Source: an uncultured Archangium sp. (GTDB lineage: Bacteria; Myxococcota; Myxococcia; Myxococcales; Myxococcaceae). From it: a stretch of 64,000 nt of DNA. Below, one piece after another: positions 8,945-17,884 of this stretch. A program made the position numbers and the translations under genes. The DNA is taken from NCBI GenBank assembly GCA_903905455.1, contig CAIVGN010000197.1, forward strand, positions 62,001-126,000. Reading direction: 5' to 3'. Position 1 is the first letter of the stretch. Every line of letters begins with the position of its first letter. Under the pieces are notes generated by a model, which was given only the letters and a program-made list of their open reading frames with translations, ran no database searches and was not told the DNA's origin.

Positions 8945-10279
8945 TCAGCGGTCCTTCGGTGCGCGGGCGGTGTTCCGCCCCTCGGCCTGCCCGGCGATGG
9001 AGTTCAGGTACGAGAGCGCGATGCGCAGCTGGTAGTCGGGGAGCTTGTCGGTGACGTCCCACGGCTTGAGGTTGTCGGGCAGGGAGATCTTCAACGCGGT
9101 GAAGTCGGGGCCGTCGCCCTCGCCCTTGAAGTGGCGCTTCAGGTCCTTCTCGCGCAGCTGGTCGGCCTTGGTGAGCTGGCCCCCCTCGACCTCCGGCACC
9201 ACGAAGTCCGGGAGGATGCCCTTCTCCTGGATGCTGCGGCCCGAGGGGGTGAAGTAGCGGGCGATGGTCAGCTTGAGGCCTGAGCCGTCTTCCATCTCGA
9301 TGACCGTCTGCACGCTGCCCTTGCCGAAGGTGGGCGTGCCCATCACCACGGCGCGGCGGTGGTCCTGGAGCGCGCCGGCGACGATCTCCGAGGCCGAGGC
9401 GCTGCCGGTGTTGACCAGCACCACGATGGGGTACGGCTTCTCGGTGTCGCGGTCCTTGGCGCGCTCCTCGGTCACCTGGGTGGCGTTGCGGCCGCGGGTG
9501 GAGACGATGGCCAGCCCGCCCATGAGGAACCGGTCGCTGAGGGCCACGGCCTGGTCGAGCAGCCCACCGGGGTTGTTGCGCAGGTCGAGCACCAGGCCGC
9601 GCAGCTCCTTGCCCCCGTTCTGGGCGCGGAGCTTCTCGAGCTCCTTGAAGAGCGAGGCGTCGGTGCGGTCCTGGAAGTTCTTCACCTTCACGTGGCCCAC
9701 GCCGCCGTAGAGCGCGCTCTCGACCGAGGCGATGCGAATGTGGTCGCGCACGATGGCGAACTCGCGCGGCGCGGTGAAGCCCTCGCGCATGATGGTCAGC
9801 AGCACCTTCTTGCCCGCGGGCCCGCGCATCTTCTGGATGGCCCGGGCCAGCTCCATGTTGCGCGTCGACTCGTCGTCGATCTTCACGATCTGGTCGCCGG
9901 AGCGGATGCCCGAACGCTGCGCCGGCGTGTCGTCGATGGGCGCCACCACCACCAGGTTGTCGTTCTTGCGCGCGATCTCGATGCCCAGGCCGCCGAACTC
10001 GCCCGAGGTGTCGATCTTCATCTCCTTGAAGACGTCGGGCGGCATGAACTGGGTGTGCGGGTCGAGCGTGTCGAGCATGCCCTTGATGGCGCCGTGCATG
10101 AGCTGCTGCTCGTCGACCTGCTCCACGTAGTTGTTCTGCACGTACGAGAGCACGCGCGCGAAGAGCTCGAGCTGCTTGTACGTGGCCTCGGCGCGGTTGA
10201 CCGGGGTGGGCGGGGGCGCCCCGGCGAAGGCCAGCGACGCGAATGTCGAGACGAGGAGAGCCGCGGGGCGAAACCGCAT
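8945..10279 (-). CDS. ctpA: Carboxyl-terminal processing protease (S41 family)
   Basis: Periplasmic serine protease that trims C-termini; in several proteobacteria Ctp proteases control peptidoglycan hydrolases. It has 444 residues from the ATG at 10279, chosen because AGGA lies eight bases upstream and MRFRPAALLVSTFASLAFA is a clean signal peptide. A PDZ domain spans about 90-175 (GGLGIEIARKNDNLVVVAP, SGIRSGDQIVKID). The S41 core follows, with DLRNNPGG, the nucleophile Ser in TGSASASEI and the general-base Lys in FGKGSVQ. It lies downstream of mepA on the same strand, close to envC, an association known from other proteobacteria. Confidence 0.93.
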   Translation of the reverse strand: MRFRPAALLVSTFASLAFAGAPPPTPVNRAEATYKQLELFARVLSYVQNNYVEQVDEQQLMHGAIKGMLDTLDPHTQFMPPDVFKEMKIDTSGEFGGLGIEIARKNDNLVVVAPIDDTPAQRSGIRSGDQIVKIDDESTRNMELARAIQKMRGPAGKKVLLTIMREGFTAPREFAIVRDHIRIASVESALYGGVGHVKVKNFQDRTDASLFKELEKLRAQNGGKELRGLVLDLRNNPGGLLDQAVALSDRFLMGGLAIVSTRGRNATQVTEERAKDRDTEKPYPIVVLVNTGSASASEIVAGALQDHRRAVVMGTPTFGKGSVQTVIEMEDGSGLKLTIARYFTPSGRSIQEKGILPDFVVPEVEGGQLTKADQLREKDLKRHFKGEGDGPDFTALKISLPDNLKPWDVTDKLPDYQLRIALSYLNSIAGQAEGRNTARAPKDR

Positions 10280-10354
10280 GGGCCGCATCCTACGGGGCAA
10301 TGCCCTGTCTCCGCATGCGCGTGATGTCTGCCCGTGTAGGCAGGCGTGACGCGT

Positions 10355-11479
10355 TCAGGACTTCGGCGGCGGCTCCGGCGGCAGGCACCGGGGCGGGACG
10401 ACCAACGGGGGCGGCACGGGACAGCTGGTGCAGGGCCCGCGGAGCGGAATGTTGAGGGTACGGCCGACGCGCAGCGCGGAGCTGCTGAGGCCGTTCGCCT
10501 TCTGGATCAGCTTCACCGACGAGTTGAAGCGCGTGGCCAGGCCGCCGAGCGTGTCGCCCTTGTTCACCCGGTGGATGACCAGGTTCTGCTCGGGCTGCCG
10601 GGCCAGCAGCGGCAAGATGCGGCGCCCCAGCTCCTGGCTGCGGCCACCGAAGTAGCGCACGTGGAAGTGATCGCGGTGCCGGCGCGCGTGGCGAATCATC
10701 GACTCGTTGCCGGCGTGGAAGAGGCGATCGAGCCACGCCTGGTCTTCGCCCTGCTTGAGCGCGTAGTCGTAGAGCCGGGCCTGGATGCGCTTGTCCACGA
10801 GGATGAACTGCACGTCACCCTTGACGAGCAGCGCCTTCACCAGCGCCCAGTTGAGCTCGAGATCCATCGCCAGCTCGCGCTTCTTCGAGAGGTGGCCGGG
10901 GTCTTCGCCGCGCGGGTAGTAGAAGCCCAGGTCGACGTCGCGCCCGGCCTGGTGGCTCTGGTGCGGGCGCAGGTAGCCGCCGTTCTTCTTGCCGACGTGG
11001 TTGACCCGCAGCGGAGGGGCGTGGGGGAACTGCTCGTGCACCGCCTCGGCCGCGGCGGCGAGGAAGTCGACGGTCTCCTGCGTGCCCCAGGCGTTGCTGG
11101 GATCGACGAGCAGCCACTTCGGAGACGGGCTGAGCTGCACGCCGTTGACGAGGCGACCGGCCTCGGTGAGGCCCACGCTGATGGTGCCCAGCTGCTCGGG
11201 CGCCTCGACCCACAGGCGCGTCAGCTCCTCGTCGCTCAGGTCACAGGAGTAGAGGATGCCCGCGTCGGCCATGGCCGCGGTGCGCGGGTCGACCACGTCC
11301 GCCTCGGCGTTGTCGGCGGCCGCGTCGTCGGTCGCCTCGGCAGCGTCGTCGGTGTCGCTGGCCGCCGCGTCGAGCGGGGCCTGGGCCAGCACGTCACCCG
11401 CATCCCCCGGCTCGTCACCGCCATCGGCCGCGAAGGCCGACACGGACAGCACCAGGGTGAGGAGGACGGCGCGGCGCAT
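10355..11479 (-). CDS. mepA: MepA-like (M74) peptidoglycan endopeptidase with C-terminal LysM
   Basis: Predicted periplasmic zinc enzyme cutting peptidoglycan cross-links. It has 374 residues from the ATG at 11479, where GAAGG lies upstream and a signal peptide begins. After an Asp/Ala-rich spacer (about 20-65), the catalytic domain carries HQSHQAGRDVDLGFYY (His and Asp ligands) and RHRDHFHVRYFG (the HxH pair), the penicillin-insensitive endopeptidase signatures. A LysM domain follows (VIHRVNKGDTLGGLATRF), then a Pro-rich tail. The LysM fusion is absent from E. coli MepA and should tether the enzyme to glycan strands. Confidence 0.9.
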   Translation of the reverse strand: MRRAVLLTLVLSVSAFAADGGDEPGDAGDVLAQAPLDAAASDTDDAAEATDDAAADNAEADVVDPRTAAMADAGILYSCDLSDEELTRLWVEAPEQLGTISVGLTEAGRLVNGVQLSPSPKWLLVDPSNAWGTQETVDFLAAAAEAVHEQFPHAPPLRVNHVGKKNGGYLRPHQSHQAGRDVDLGFYYPRGEDPGHLSKKRELAMDLELNWALVKALLVKGDVQFILVDKRIQARLYDYALKQGEDQAWLDRLFHAGNESMIRHARRHRDHFHVRYFGGRSQELGRRILPLLARQPEQNLVIHRVNKGDTLGGLATRFNSSVKLIQKANGLSSSALRVGRTLNIPLRGPCTSCPVPPPLVVPPRCLPPEPPPKS

Positions 11480-11516
11480 CGAAGGGGCACCTTCTCGCTT
11501 CAATCGACCGCGACCG

Positions 11517-12401
11517 TCAAGCCCGCCCCAGTCCGCGGCTGGCCGCGAAGGTCTCGAGGCGCTCCACGAAGGCCCGCGGGTGCTCCATCTGCGGCATGTG
11601 GCCAAAGCCCTTCACCTCGTGAATCTCGGCGTGGGCCGGGAGGTGGGCGCGGAAGAAGTCGAGGCCCTCGTAGGGGAGGAGCTTCTCGCTCTGGCCCCAG
11701 ATGAGCAGCGTGGGCATGGGCAGCGCGGCGAGGTTCGCGGGGTCCACCATGTCGGCCGGCGAGACCTGGCGCACCAGGCTCTTGACGGTGTCGGTGCTCA
11801 CCATCTTGCGCAGCTCGTCGGCGAAGAGCATCAGCGAGAGCGGCGGCCGGGCGAAGAGCTTGTTGGCCAGCACCCTCGCCTCCTTCGCGTCGTTGACGTG
11901 GAAGCTCTGCAGCAGCTGGCCGAAGCGCGCGTCGCTGACCTTCGCGCCCGCGGGCGACACCAGGCCCAGGGCCCGGAGCGCCTCGGGCTCGCGGAAGGCC
12001 ACGTTGAGGGCCATGCCCCCGCCCAGCGAATTGCCCACCAGGAACACCGGCTCGCCGATGACCGTGCGCCGGAACTCGAGGATCAGCTCGACGTACTCGG
12101 TCAGCGCCAGCGGCCCCTGCGAGGGCACCGGGGAGAAGCCGTTGCCCGGCAGGTCGAGGGCGAGCACCGACCCGAAGCGCTTCGAGAGCGGCTTCAGGGT
12201 GCGGAAGAAGGCGTTGGCCGAGCTGCCCAGGCCGTGCACGAAGAGCAGCGGAGGCCCGGCGCCTCCACCCTGGGCCCGGTAGTAGTGCACGTCGACCCCG
12301 CGCAGCCGCACCACCTGGCTCTCGACGCCGCTGGCCACCAGAGAACGACGAATGAGGCGGTTCGCGAGCGACAGCCATTCCATGCCCACGACTTGTGACA
12401 C
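11517..12401 (-). CDS. Alpha/beta-fold hydrolase
   Basis: Hydrolase of 294 residues with unknown substrate, probably an ester or acyl compound. FVHGLGSS forms the oxyanion-hole strand, GNSLGG holds the nucleophile Ser and GFGHMPQMEHP the catalytic His. The acid position, usually WGxxDxxxP, reads WGQSEKLLP, so Glu seems to replace Asp. The start is a GTG at 12401; an ATG at 12383 is possible and neither has a strong ribosome site. It sits between mepA and envC on the same strand and may be co-transcribed with them. Confidence 0.85.
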   Translation of the reverse strand: MSQVVGMEWLSLANRLIRRSLVASGVESQVVRLRGVDVHYYRAQGGGAGPPLLFVHGLGSSANAFFRTLKPLSKRFGSVLALDLPGNGFSPVPSQGPLALTEYVELILEFRRTVIGEPVFLVGNSLGGGMALNVAFREPEALRALGLVSPAGAKVSDARFGQLLQSFHVNDAKEARVLANKLFARPPLSLMLFADELRKMVSTDTVKSLVRQVSPADMVDPANLAALPMPTLLIWGQSEKLLPYEGLDFFRAHLPAHAEIHEVKGFGHMPQMEHPRAFVERLETFAASRGLGRA

Positions 12402-12417
12402 GGATCGCCGCGGCGAG

Positions 12418-13518
12418 TCACTCCTCGGGCTTGAGCCAGGGGAGGGGGTCGACGGCCTGCCCCCCCTTGCGGATCTCGAAGTAGAGGAAGCTGCCCTTGA
12501 GGCTGCCGGTGTCTCCCACCTGGCCGATGGTCTCGCCCTCTTCCACCGCGTTGCCCACGTCGACCTGGGTGTTGGCGAGGTGCGCGTAGAGCGAGTGGAA
12601 GTTGCCGCCGTGGTCGACGATCACCAGGTTGCCGTAGCCCTTGAGCCAGCCGGCGAAGACCACGTTGCCGCTGCCCACGGTGTGCACCTGGGCGCCTTCG
12701 CCGGCGCGGATGTCGAGGCCCTTCTGCACGGTGACGGTGTTGAAGCGCGGGTTGACGATCTTCCCGAAGCCGACCTCCACCGTGCCCGTGGTGGGGAACG
12801 GGAGCTGGCCCTTGCGCGCGCGGAAGCCCGAGGTGCCCACGGTGCTCTGCATGTCGCTGACCATGCCGGCGAGCTCCTTCTCGGTCTGCTCCAGCTCGGC
12901 GATGACGCGGCTCATGCGGTTCTGCTCGGCGCTCACGCTGGCGAGGAGGTCCTTGAAGCGCACCAGCCGCGCCTGCCCCACCGCCTGCTCGGTGCGCAGC
13001 GCGCGCAGGTAGCGCTGGCCGGTGGCCTCGAGGCGCTCCAGGCGGCGCGATTGGCGGCGCTGCCAGGACGAGAAGACCGCCAGCTCGTCGAGCTCCCGCA
13101 CGTCGCTCTCGACGAGGGTGCGGAACGCGCGCTGGCGCTTGATGAGCGTGGCGAAGTCACCGGCGCTCAAGAGCACGCCCAGCGAGTCCTGCTTCTGCAG
13201 CCGGTAGAGGGTGACCAGCTTGGGCGAGATGCGCCGCTGCTGCGCGAGCAACTCGGCCTGCACCAGCGAGGCCTCCTTGCGCGACTCGGCCACCTGCCGG
13301 GTGACGCGGGCCACGTTGCGCTCCAGCTGGGCGGCTCGCTGGGTGGAGTCGCGGGCGAGGCGCTCGAGGGTATCGAGCAGGGTGAGGAGATCCTTCTTCT
13401 CGTCGCCGATGGCGTCGAAGGCGGTCTTCTCGGCCGCGAGCCGGGCCTCGAGCTCCGCGTGTTCGTCTTCGACGTCGCTGCCCGCGGTGAGCAGCAGCGC
13501 GACCAGGAGCGCGGTCAT
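12418..13518 (-). CDS. envC: Murein hydrolase activator EnvC (degenerate LytM)
   Basis: Periplasmic partner of FtsEX that switches on cell-separation amidases. It has 366 residues: short leader (1-13), long coiled coil (about 17-230) and a C-terminal M23/LytM fold. The zinc site is broken. The first ligand His is Gln (QKGLDI), and the final HxH-type His is Tyr (LYFEIR), although YAHL is kept. Loss of the zinc ligands is the hallmark of EnvC-type activators as opposed to active M23 enzymes. Its start overlaps the ftsX stop by 4 nt, giving a translationally coupled ftsX-envC pair. Confidence 0.9.
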   Translation of the reverse strand: MTALLVALLLTAGSDVEDEHAELEARLAAEKTAFDAIGDEKKDLLTLLDTLERLARDSTQRAAQLERNVARVTRQVAESRKEASLVQAELLAQQRRISPKLVTLYRLQKQDSLGVLLSAGDFATLIKRQRAFRTLVESDVRELDELAVFSSWQRRQSRRLERLEATGQRYLRALRTEQAVGQARLVRFKDLLASVSAEQNRMSRVIAELEQTEKELAGMVSDMQSTVGTSGFRARKGQLPFPTTGTVEVGFGKIVNPRFNTVTVQKGLDIRAGEGAQVHTVGSGNVVFAGWLKGYGNLVIVDHGGNFHSLYAHLANTQVDVGNAVEEGETIGQVGDTGSLKGSFLYFEIRKGGQAVDPLPWLKPEE

Positions 13519-14414
13519 ACGCGCAGGAACCTCCGCACCGCGATGAAGCTGCCAGTCAGGCCGAGGGCGACGCCCAGGCCCAGCTGCTCGAGCGCGAGGC
13601 GACCCCAGGCCACGACGAAGCGCCCGTCGATCATCAGGAAGCCCACGAGGTCGCCGCCGTCGCGCTCGAGCCAGCGGATGACGCCGTACACCCCGGCGAG
13701 GGCCACCCCGCCGGAGATCACGCCCTGCAGCGCGCCCTCGATGAGGAAGGGCATGCGCACGAAGCGATCGGTGCCGCCCACGAGCTTCTGGATCTCGATC
13801 TCCTCGCGGCGCGCGAAGATCGCCAGCTGCAGCGTGGCGGACACCACGATGACGGTGGTGAGGAAGACGAGGGCGAAGACGATGAGCCCGGCCAGGCGCA
13901 GCGCCCGGGCGATGACGCTCAGCCGCTCGAGCGCCTCTTCGCCGTAGTCGACGCCGGTGACGAAGGGCAGCGCACGCGTCCGCTCGGCGAGCGTCTTGAG
14001 CGCCACCGGGTCACGCGAGCTCGGGGGCAGCTTGAGCTCGAGGCTCCACGGCAGCGGGTTGTCGCCCAGCTCGGTCAGCGACCTGCCCTGTTCCCCGAGC
14101 TGCGCGGCGAGGCGCCCGAGGGCGACGGCCGGCGAGATGCGCGTCAGGGTGCCGGAGGTGCGGGCCACGAGCGCCTTCTCGAGCTCCGCGACCTTGTCCT
14201 CCGGGCTGTCGGGGCCGAGGTACACCGTGAACTCCACTTCGCCGCCCAGCGAGGCCACCAACGCGTCGAGTTGCGCGGCGGCGATGCGCGCCAGCCCGAA
14301 GCCCACGAGCGACAGCGCGAGCGCGGCGATGGCGATGACGTGGACGAAGGGCGAGCGCACCATGCTGCCGATGGCGGTCCGGACGAAGTAGGCGAGCCGG
14401 GCTCTGGTGCTCAC
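13515..14414 (-). CDS. ftsX: Cell division protein FtsX
   Basis: Inner-membrane subunit of the ABC-like FtsEX complex, which couples FtsE ATP hydrolysis to EnvC in the periplasm. It has 299 residues: TM1 near 22-45, a periplasmic loop (about 46-170), then three helices near 175-200, 225-250 and 265-290, the normal FtsX layout. Motifs include SVIARALRLAG and ATLQLAIFARREEIEIQKLVGG, the cytoplasmic coupling segment. It overlaps envC by 4 nt. Unusually, ftsE is not adjacent but begins 2.4 kb away, with two unrelated genes between. Confidence 0.93.
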   Translation of the reverse strand: MSTRARLAYFVRTAIGSMVRSPFVHVIAIAALALSLVGFGLARIAAAQLDALVASLGGEVEFTVYLGPDSPEDKVAELEKALVARTSGTLTRISPAVALGRLAAQLGEQGRSLTELGDNPLPWSLELKLPPSSRDPVALKTLAERTRALPFVTGVDYGEEALERLSVIARALRLAGLIVFALVFLTTVIVVSATLQLAIFARREEIEIQKLVGGTDRFVRMPFLIEGALQGVISGGVALAGVYGVIRWLERDGGDLVGFLMIDGRFVVAWGRLALEQLGLGVALGLTGSFIAVRRFLRV

Positions 14415-14494
14415 GAGGGCGCACAGTTTGGCCCGGATTCCGCGCGGGCGCGCGGGTGATGATCGTTCTGCGGGTCCCCGGCACCTGAAGCGGC

Positions 14495-15139
14495 ATGATC
14501 CGTTCAGCCCTGCTCGTCGTGTCGGCCGTCTCGCTGCTGGGGTGTCACGTGCTCGACGGAGGCCCCGAGGTGTCCGAGACCCGGACCGTCGAGGCCTTCA
14601 CCCGCCTGCGCGTCGACGACGGCATCCCCGCGAAGTGGAGCCCCGGCGCGCCGCAGGTGACGCTCAACGCGCCGCAGAAGGTGGTGGAGAACCTCGAGAC
14701 CGTGGTGAAGGACGGCCAGCTCATCGTGCGCCTCAAGCCGGGCGTCATCGTCAACTCGTTCGACCAGGGCACCGAGGTGCTCATCACCGGCGCCCAGCCC
14801 ACGGCCCTCGAGGCCACGGGAGGGAGCGAGTTGAGCGCCACCGGCCTCGACGCGAGCCCCCTGCGCGTCAACGCCTCGGGTGGCAGCCGGGTCACGCTCG
14901 GCGGGCGCGCCGCGGACCTGCGGCTGGGCGTGTCAGGGGCCTCGAAGGTCTCGGCGCTGCAGCTCGCCGCCGAGGTGGTCAGCGTCGACGTCTCGGGAGC
15001 CTCGACGGCGGAGGTCAGCGCGAGCACCACCGTGGAGGGCTCGGTCTCGGGTGCCAGCCGGGTGGTGGTCTCGGGCGCGGCCGACGTCACGAGGGTCAGC
15101 ACCACCGGCGCCTCGTCGCTCTCGCACGCGGCTCAGTGA
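14495..15139 (+). CDS. Head-GIN-domain (DUF2807) lipoprotein
   Basis: Putative surface or periplasmic lipoprotein of 214 residues. The leader ends in SLLGC (lipobox, Cys about 17). The rest is the repetitive beta-helix of DUF2807 proteins, with recurring units such as ASGGSRVTLGG, VSGASKVSAL, VSGASTAEVSA and VSGASRVVVSG. Biochemical role unknown. It is divergent from ftsX (80-bp gap) and converges with the next gene, whose coding end overlaps it by 7 bp. It helps separate ftsX from ftsE. Confidence 0.85.
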   Translation: MIRSALLVVSAVSLLGCHVLDGGPEVSETRTVEAFTRLRVDDGIPAKWSPGAPQVTLNAPQKVVENLETVVKDGQLIVRLKPGVIVNSFDQGTEVLITGAQPTALEATGGSELSATGLDASPLRVNASGGSRVTLGGRAADLRLGVSGASKVSALQLAAEVVSVDVSGASTAEVSASTTVEGSVSGASRVVVSGAADVTRVSTTGASSLSHAAQ

Positions 15140-16044
15140 GGCGCCTGGCGCTGGAACGCGAGGCGCACCTCGTCGAGCAGCAGCCGCAGCTTCGGTGACT
15201 CGGTGGTGGGAATCACGAAGCCCGGGTCCGCGGAGTTGAGCTTCTGCATCGAGATGCGCGCTTCTGCCTCGTCGCCGAGCTGGAGCCGGGCCTGCGCCTG
15301 GTTCAGGTAGAGGGCCGCACGCTCGGGTTCGGCGAGCCCCGGCCGGCCCGCCATGACCTCACCTCCCGAGTGGGTGAAGGCCTGCTCGATGAGCGCGAGG
15401 GCCCGCTCGAAGTTGCCAGCGTCTACTTCCGCGTGAACGGTACGCGCCCTGCCGCCGTCGACGTTCCGGAAGTGCTCAAGCGCGGCCTCGGTGCGCGGGC
15501 CGAAGAGGCCGGGCCCCGAGGCCACGTCGGCCTCCGTGAGCTGCCCCGCCTGCACCAGGGCGCGCTGCAGGTGCTCCACGGCAGGCCCGCGATCGCCCCG
15601 CGAGAGCCCCACCGCGGCCCGGGCCACCTCGACGGGGGACGCCGACGGCCCCTCGAACGCCCAGCGCGTCCTCGGGCCGAGCACGCCGTCGGCCTTCACG
15701 CCCAGCTCGCGCTGCAAGGCCACCAGCGCCGCCTCGGTGGCGGGCCCGAACGTGCCCCGGCCATGGGCGAGGACTTCAGCAGAGAGGTGACCGCGCGCCA
15801 CGAGGGTGTCCTGCAGTTGGGCCACCTCGGGGCCGTGCGCGCCGCGGGCGAGATCGGCGTCGGGCAGGTGCCCGGCTTCGGCCGCGACGATGTTCATCGG
15901 CTCCATGGGCAGCGTGCGCGGCGTGAAGGGCTCGAGCTGGTTGGGCTGGGGCGCGGGCGGCAGCGACGGCGACGGCGCGACGAGGGGCGGTTCGGCGTCA
16001 GCCACGACGCCGGGGAGCGGCAGGTTCGAAGGGATGGAGGACAT
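15133..16044 (-). CDS. Peptidoglycan-binding domain protein
   Basis: Protein of 303 residues with a Pro-rich N-terminus and no obvious signal peptide. Two PG_binding_1 repeats are visible: one around 65-130 (GAHGPEVAQLQDTL, GTFGPATEAALVALQRELG, DGVLGPRT) and one around 145-195 (RGDRGPAVEHLQRAL, GLFGPRTEAALEHFR). The C-terminal 100 residues look TPR-like (ALYLNQAQARLQLGDEAEARI). It probably binds peptidoglycan, but export without a signal peptide is unexplained. It lies downstream of ftsE on the same strand. Confidence 0.75.
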   Translation of the reverse strand: MSSIPSNLPLPGVVADAEPPLVAPSPSLPPAPQPNQLEPFTPRTLPMEPMNIVAAEAGHLPDADLARGAHGPEVAQLQDTLVARGHLSAEVLAHGRGTFGPATEAALVALQRELGVKADGVLGPRTRWAFEGPSASPVEVARAAVGLSRGDRGPAVEHLQRALVQAGQLTEADVASGPGLFGPRTEAALEHFRNVDGGRARTVHAEVDAGNFERALALIEQAFTHSGGEVMAGRPGLAEPERAALYLNQAQARLQLGDEAEARISMQKLNSADPGFVIPTTESPKLRLLLDEVRLAFQRQAPH

Positions 16045-16134
16045 GGGCCGCGCCGGTTTGCAGGTCGCGCGCCAGCTCGAAGTTCCCGAAATCGCTCGAC
16101 GGATCCCGCGCTCAGGGTCTCGCGGCAGAGACGG

Positions 16135-16833
16135 TCACTGATCGTGGGCCATGAGCTTCGCGGCCTTCTCACCGCGGGTGTCGGCGACGAGCGAGCCGCG
16201 CTCGAGGCGCAGGGTGCGCTTCTCGTAGCGCTCGATGAGCGAGGCGTCGTGGGTGGCGACGATGACCGTGGTGCCGCGCGCGTTCACGTCGCACAGCAGG
16301 TCCATGATCTCCACGGTGAGCGCGGGGTCGAGGTTGCCGGTGGGCTCGTCGGCGAGCAGCATCGCCGGGTCGTTGACCAGGGCCCGGGCCAGCGAGACGC
16401 GCTGCTGCTCACCACCCGAGAGCTTGAGCGGCGAGACGTCGGCCTTGTGCTCGAGACCTACGCGCCGCAGCATCTTCAGCGAGCGCTCGCGCACCTCGTC
16501 GCGCGAGACGCCGAGCACGTCGAGCGTGAAGCCCACGTTCTCGGCCACGGTGCGCGTGGGGAGCAACTTGAAGTCCTGGAACACCACGCCGATGTTGCGG
16601 CGGAGGTAGGGGATGGACGACTCGCGGACCCGCGCGATGTTCCGCCCCGCGATGAGGATCTGCCCCTTGCTCGGCCGCTCGGCGAGGAACATCAGCTTGA
16701 GCAGCGTCGACTTGCCGGCGCCCGACGGGCCGGTGAGGAAGACGAACTCCGCCTTGTCGATGTCGAGGTTGATGTCCGTCAGCACGGCCGGGTCGCCCGG
16801 GTACGCCTTGGTGACGTGGAACATCTGGATCAT
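16135..16833 (-). CDS. ftsE: Cell division ATP-binding protein FtsE
   Basis: Cytosolic ATPase of the FtsEX complex, which recruits and activates EnvC at the septum. It has 232 residues. Walker A GPSGAGKS (about 35-42), Q-loop VVFQDFKLL, ABC signature LSGGEQQR, Walker B MLLADEP and the switch His in ATHD are all intact. FtsE differs from other small ABC ATPases by the segment after the Q-loop and its short length. It follows the MBL-fold gene by 24 bp, so it probably shares a transcript with the acyl-CoA dehydrogenase/ETF genes rather than with ftsX. Confidence 0.92.
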   Translation of the reverse strand: MIQMFHVTKAYPGDPAVLTDINLDIDKAEFVFLTGPSGAGKSTLLKLMFLAERPSKGQILIAGRNIARVRESSIPYLRRNIGVVFQDFKLLPTRTVAENVGFTLDVLGVSRDEVRERSLKMLRRVGLEHKADVSPLKLSGGEQQRVSLARALVNDPAMLLADEPTGNLDPALTVEIMDLLCDVNARGTTVIVATHDASLIERYEKRTLRLERGSLVADTRGEKAAKLMAHDQ

Positions 16834-16857
16834 CGCGGGGCCGAGGCTCCCACGACT

Positions 16858-17880
16858 TCAGCGCGCGGCGTAGCGGACAATCTCGGCGCCCGGGTCCACC
16901 ACGGCCACCCGGCCCTGGTCCTCGAGCACCTCCACGTTGGCCAGGACCTCCGAGAGCATCAGCACCAGCCTCGGGAGATCGCGGCGCAGGTACAGCGTGG
17001 GCAGCAACTCGAAGATGCTCGCGGGGGACTCGGCGAGGCGCGCGTGGAGCTTGCCCTGGCGCCGCCCATAGAACTCGAAGAGCCCATCGAGCAGCTCGCG
17101 GTGCCCCGTGAAGGCCGGCCCGTGGCCCGGGAGGATCGCGTGCACCTCGAGGTCGCGCACCCAGCGCGCCCCGTCCAGGTAGCGGCTCAGCGCGCGGAAC
17201 TTGGAGGCGCCTTCGCCCTGGCAGAAGTCGAGCACCGGGTTGGGCGAGACACGGGCCAGCACGTGGTCGTCGGCGAAGAAGAAGCGCGGTTCTTCGGCCC
17301 ACAGGCACACCAGGCCCGGGGTGTGCCCCGGCAGGTGTTTGACCACCGCGTCGAAGTGGCGAAAGTGGAGCGCGTCGCCGTCGTGCAGCGCGCGCAGCCG
17401 CGCGCGCTCGACGTAGCGCACGGTGTTCCCGCTGCGATCCGCGCCGGCCTGCATCAGCGCCAGCGTGTCCGCGGGCACGCCCAGGCGCAGGAAGTAGCCC
17501 TGGTGCTTGCGCAAGAGCGTGCCGAAGCGCGCCTCGCCCAGGACCTTGTCGACGTCGGCGTCGTGCACGAAGACCGGCGCCCCGCTCTCTTCGCTCAGCA
17601 GCTGCGCGTTGCCGAAGTGATCGAGGTGCCCGTGGCTGACGATGATGCGCGAGAGGTTGCGCAGATCGAGGCCCCACTCCGAGGCCTGGCCCCTGAGCGC
17701 GGCGAGGCCGTCGCTGGTGCCGATGCCGGTGTCGAAGAGGGTGTTGCGGCCGTCGGCGTCTTCGATGACGTAGACGTTGGCGGGCCCACCCGCCTCGAGA
17801 AACGGGACTGGAATCTCGAGGCGGTGGATGCCCAGCGCGTGGAGCGACGCGTCGTTGAGGTCGACGGTCGCTCCGTACAT
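16858..17880 (-). CDS. MBL-fold metallo-hydrolase
   Basis: Metallo-beta-lactamase-fold hydrolase of 340 residues with unknown substrate, possibly a thioester or lactone. Zinc motif SHGHLDHFGN (HxHxDH), a further His in LPGHTPG, the bridging Asp in FFADDH and His in ILPGHGP are present. The C-terminal 90 residues are helical. The start at 17880 lies 4 bp after the etfA stop, so it is translated from the ETF transcript. This neighbourhood suggests a role in acyl-CoA metabolism, which remains an inference. Confidence 0.88.
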   Translation of the reverse strand: MYGATVDLNDASLHALGIHRLEIPVPFLEAGGPANVYVIEDADGRNTLFDTGIGTSDGLAALRGQASEWGLDLRNLSRIIVSHGHLDHFGNAQLLSEESGAPVFVHDADVDKVLGEARFGTLLRKHQGYFLRLGVPADTLALMQAGADRSGNTVRYVERARLRALHDGDALHFRHFDAVVKHLPGHTPGLVCLWAEEPRFFFADDHVLARVSPNPVLDFCQGEGASKFRALSRYLDGARWVRDLEVHAILPGHGPAFTGHRELLDGLFEFYGRRQGKLHARLAESPASIFELLPTLYLRRDLPRLVLMLSEVLANVEVLEDQGRVAVVDPGAEIVRYAAR

Positions 17881-17884
17881 CGGG

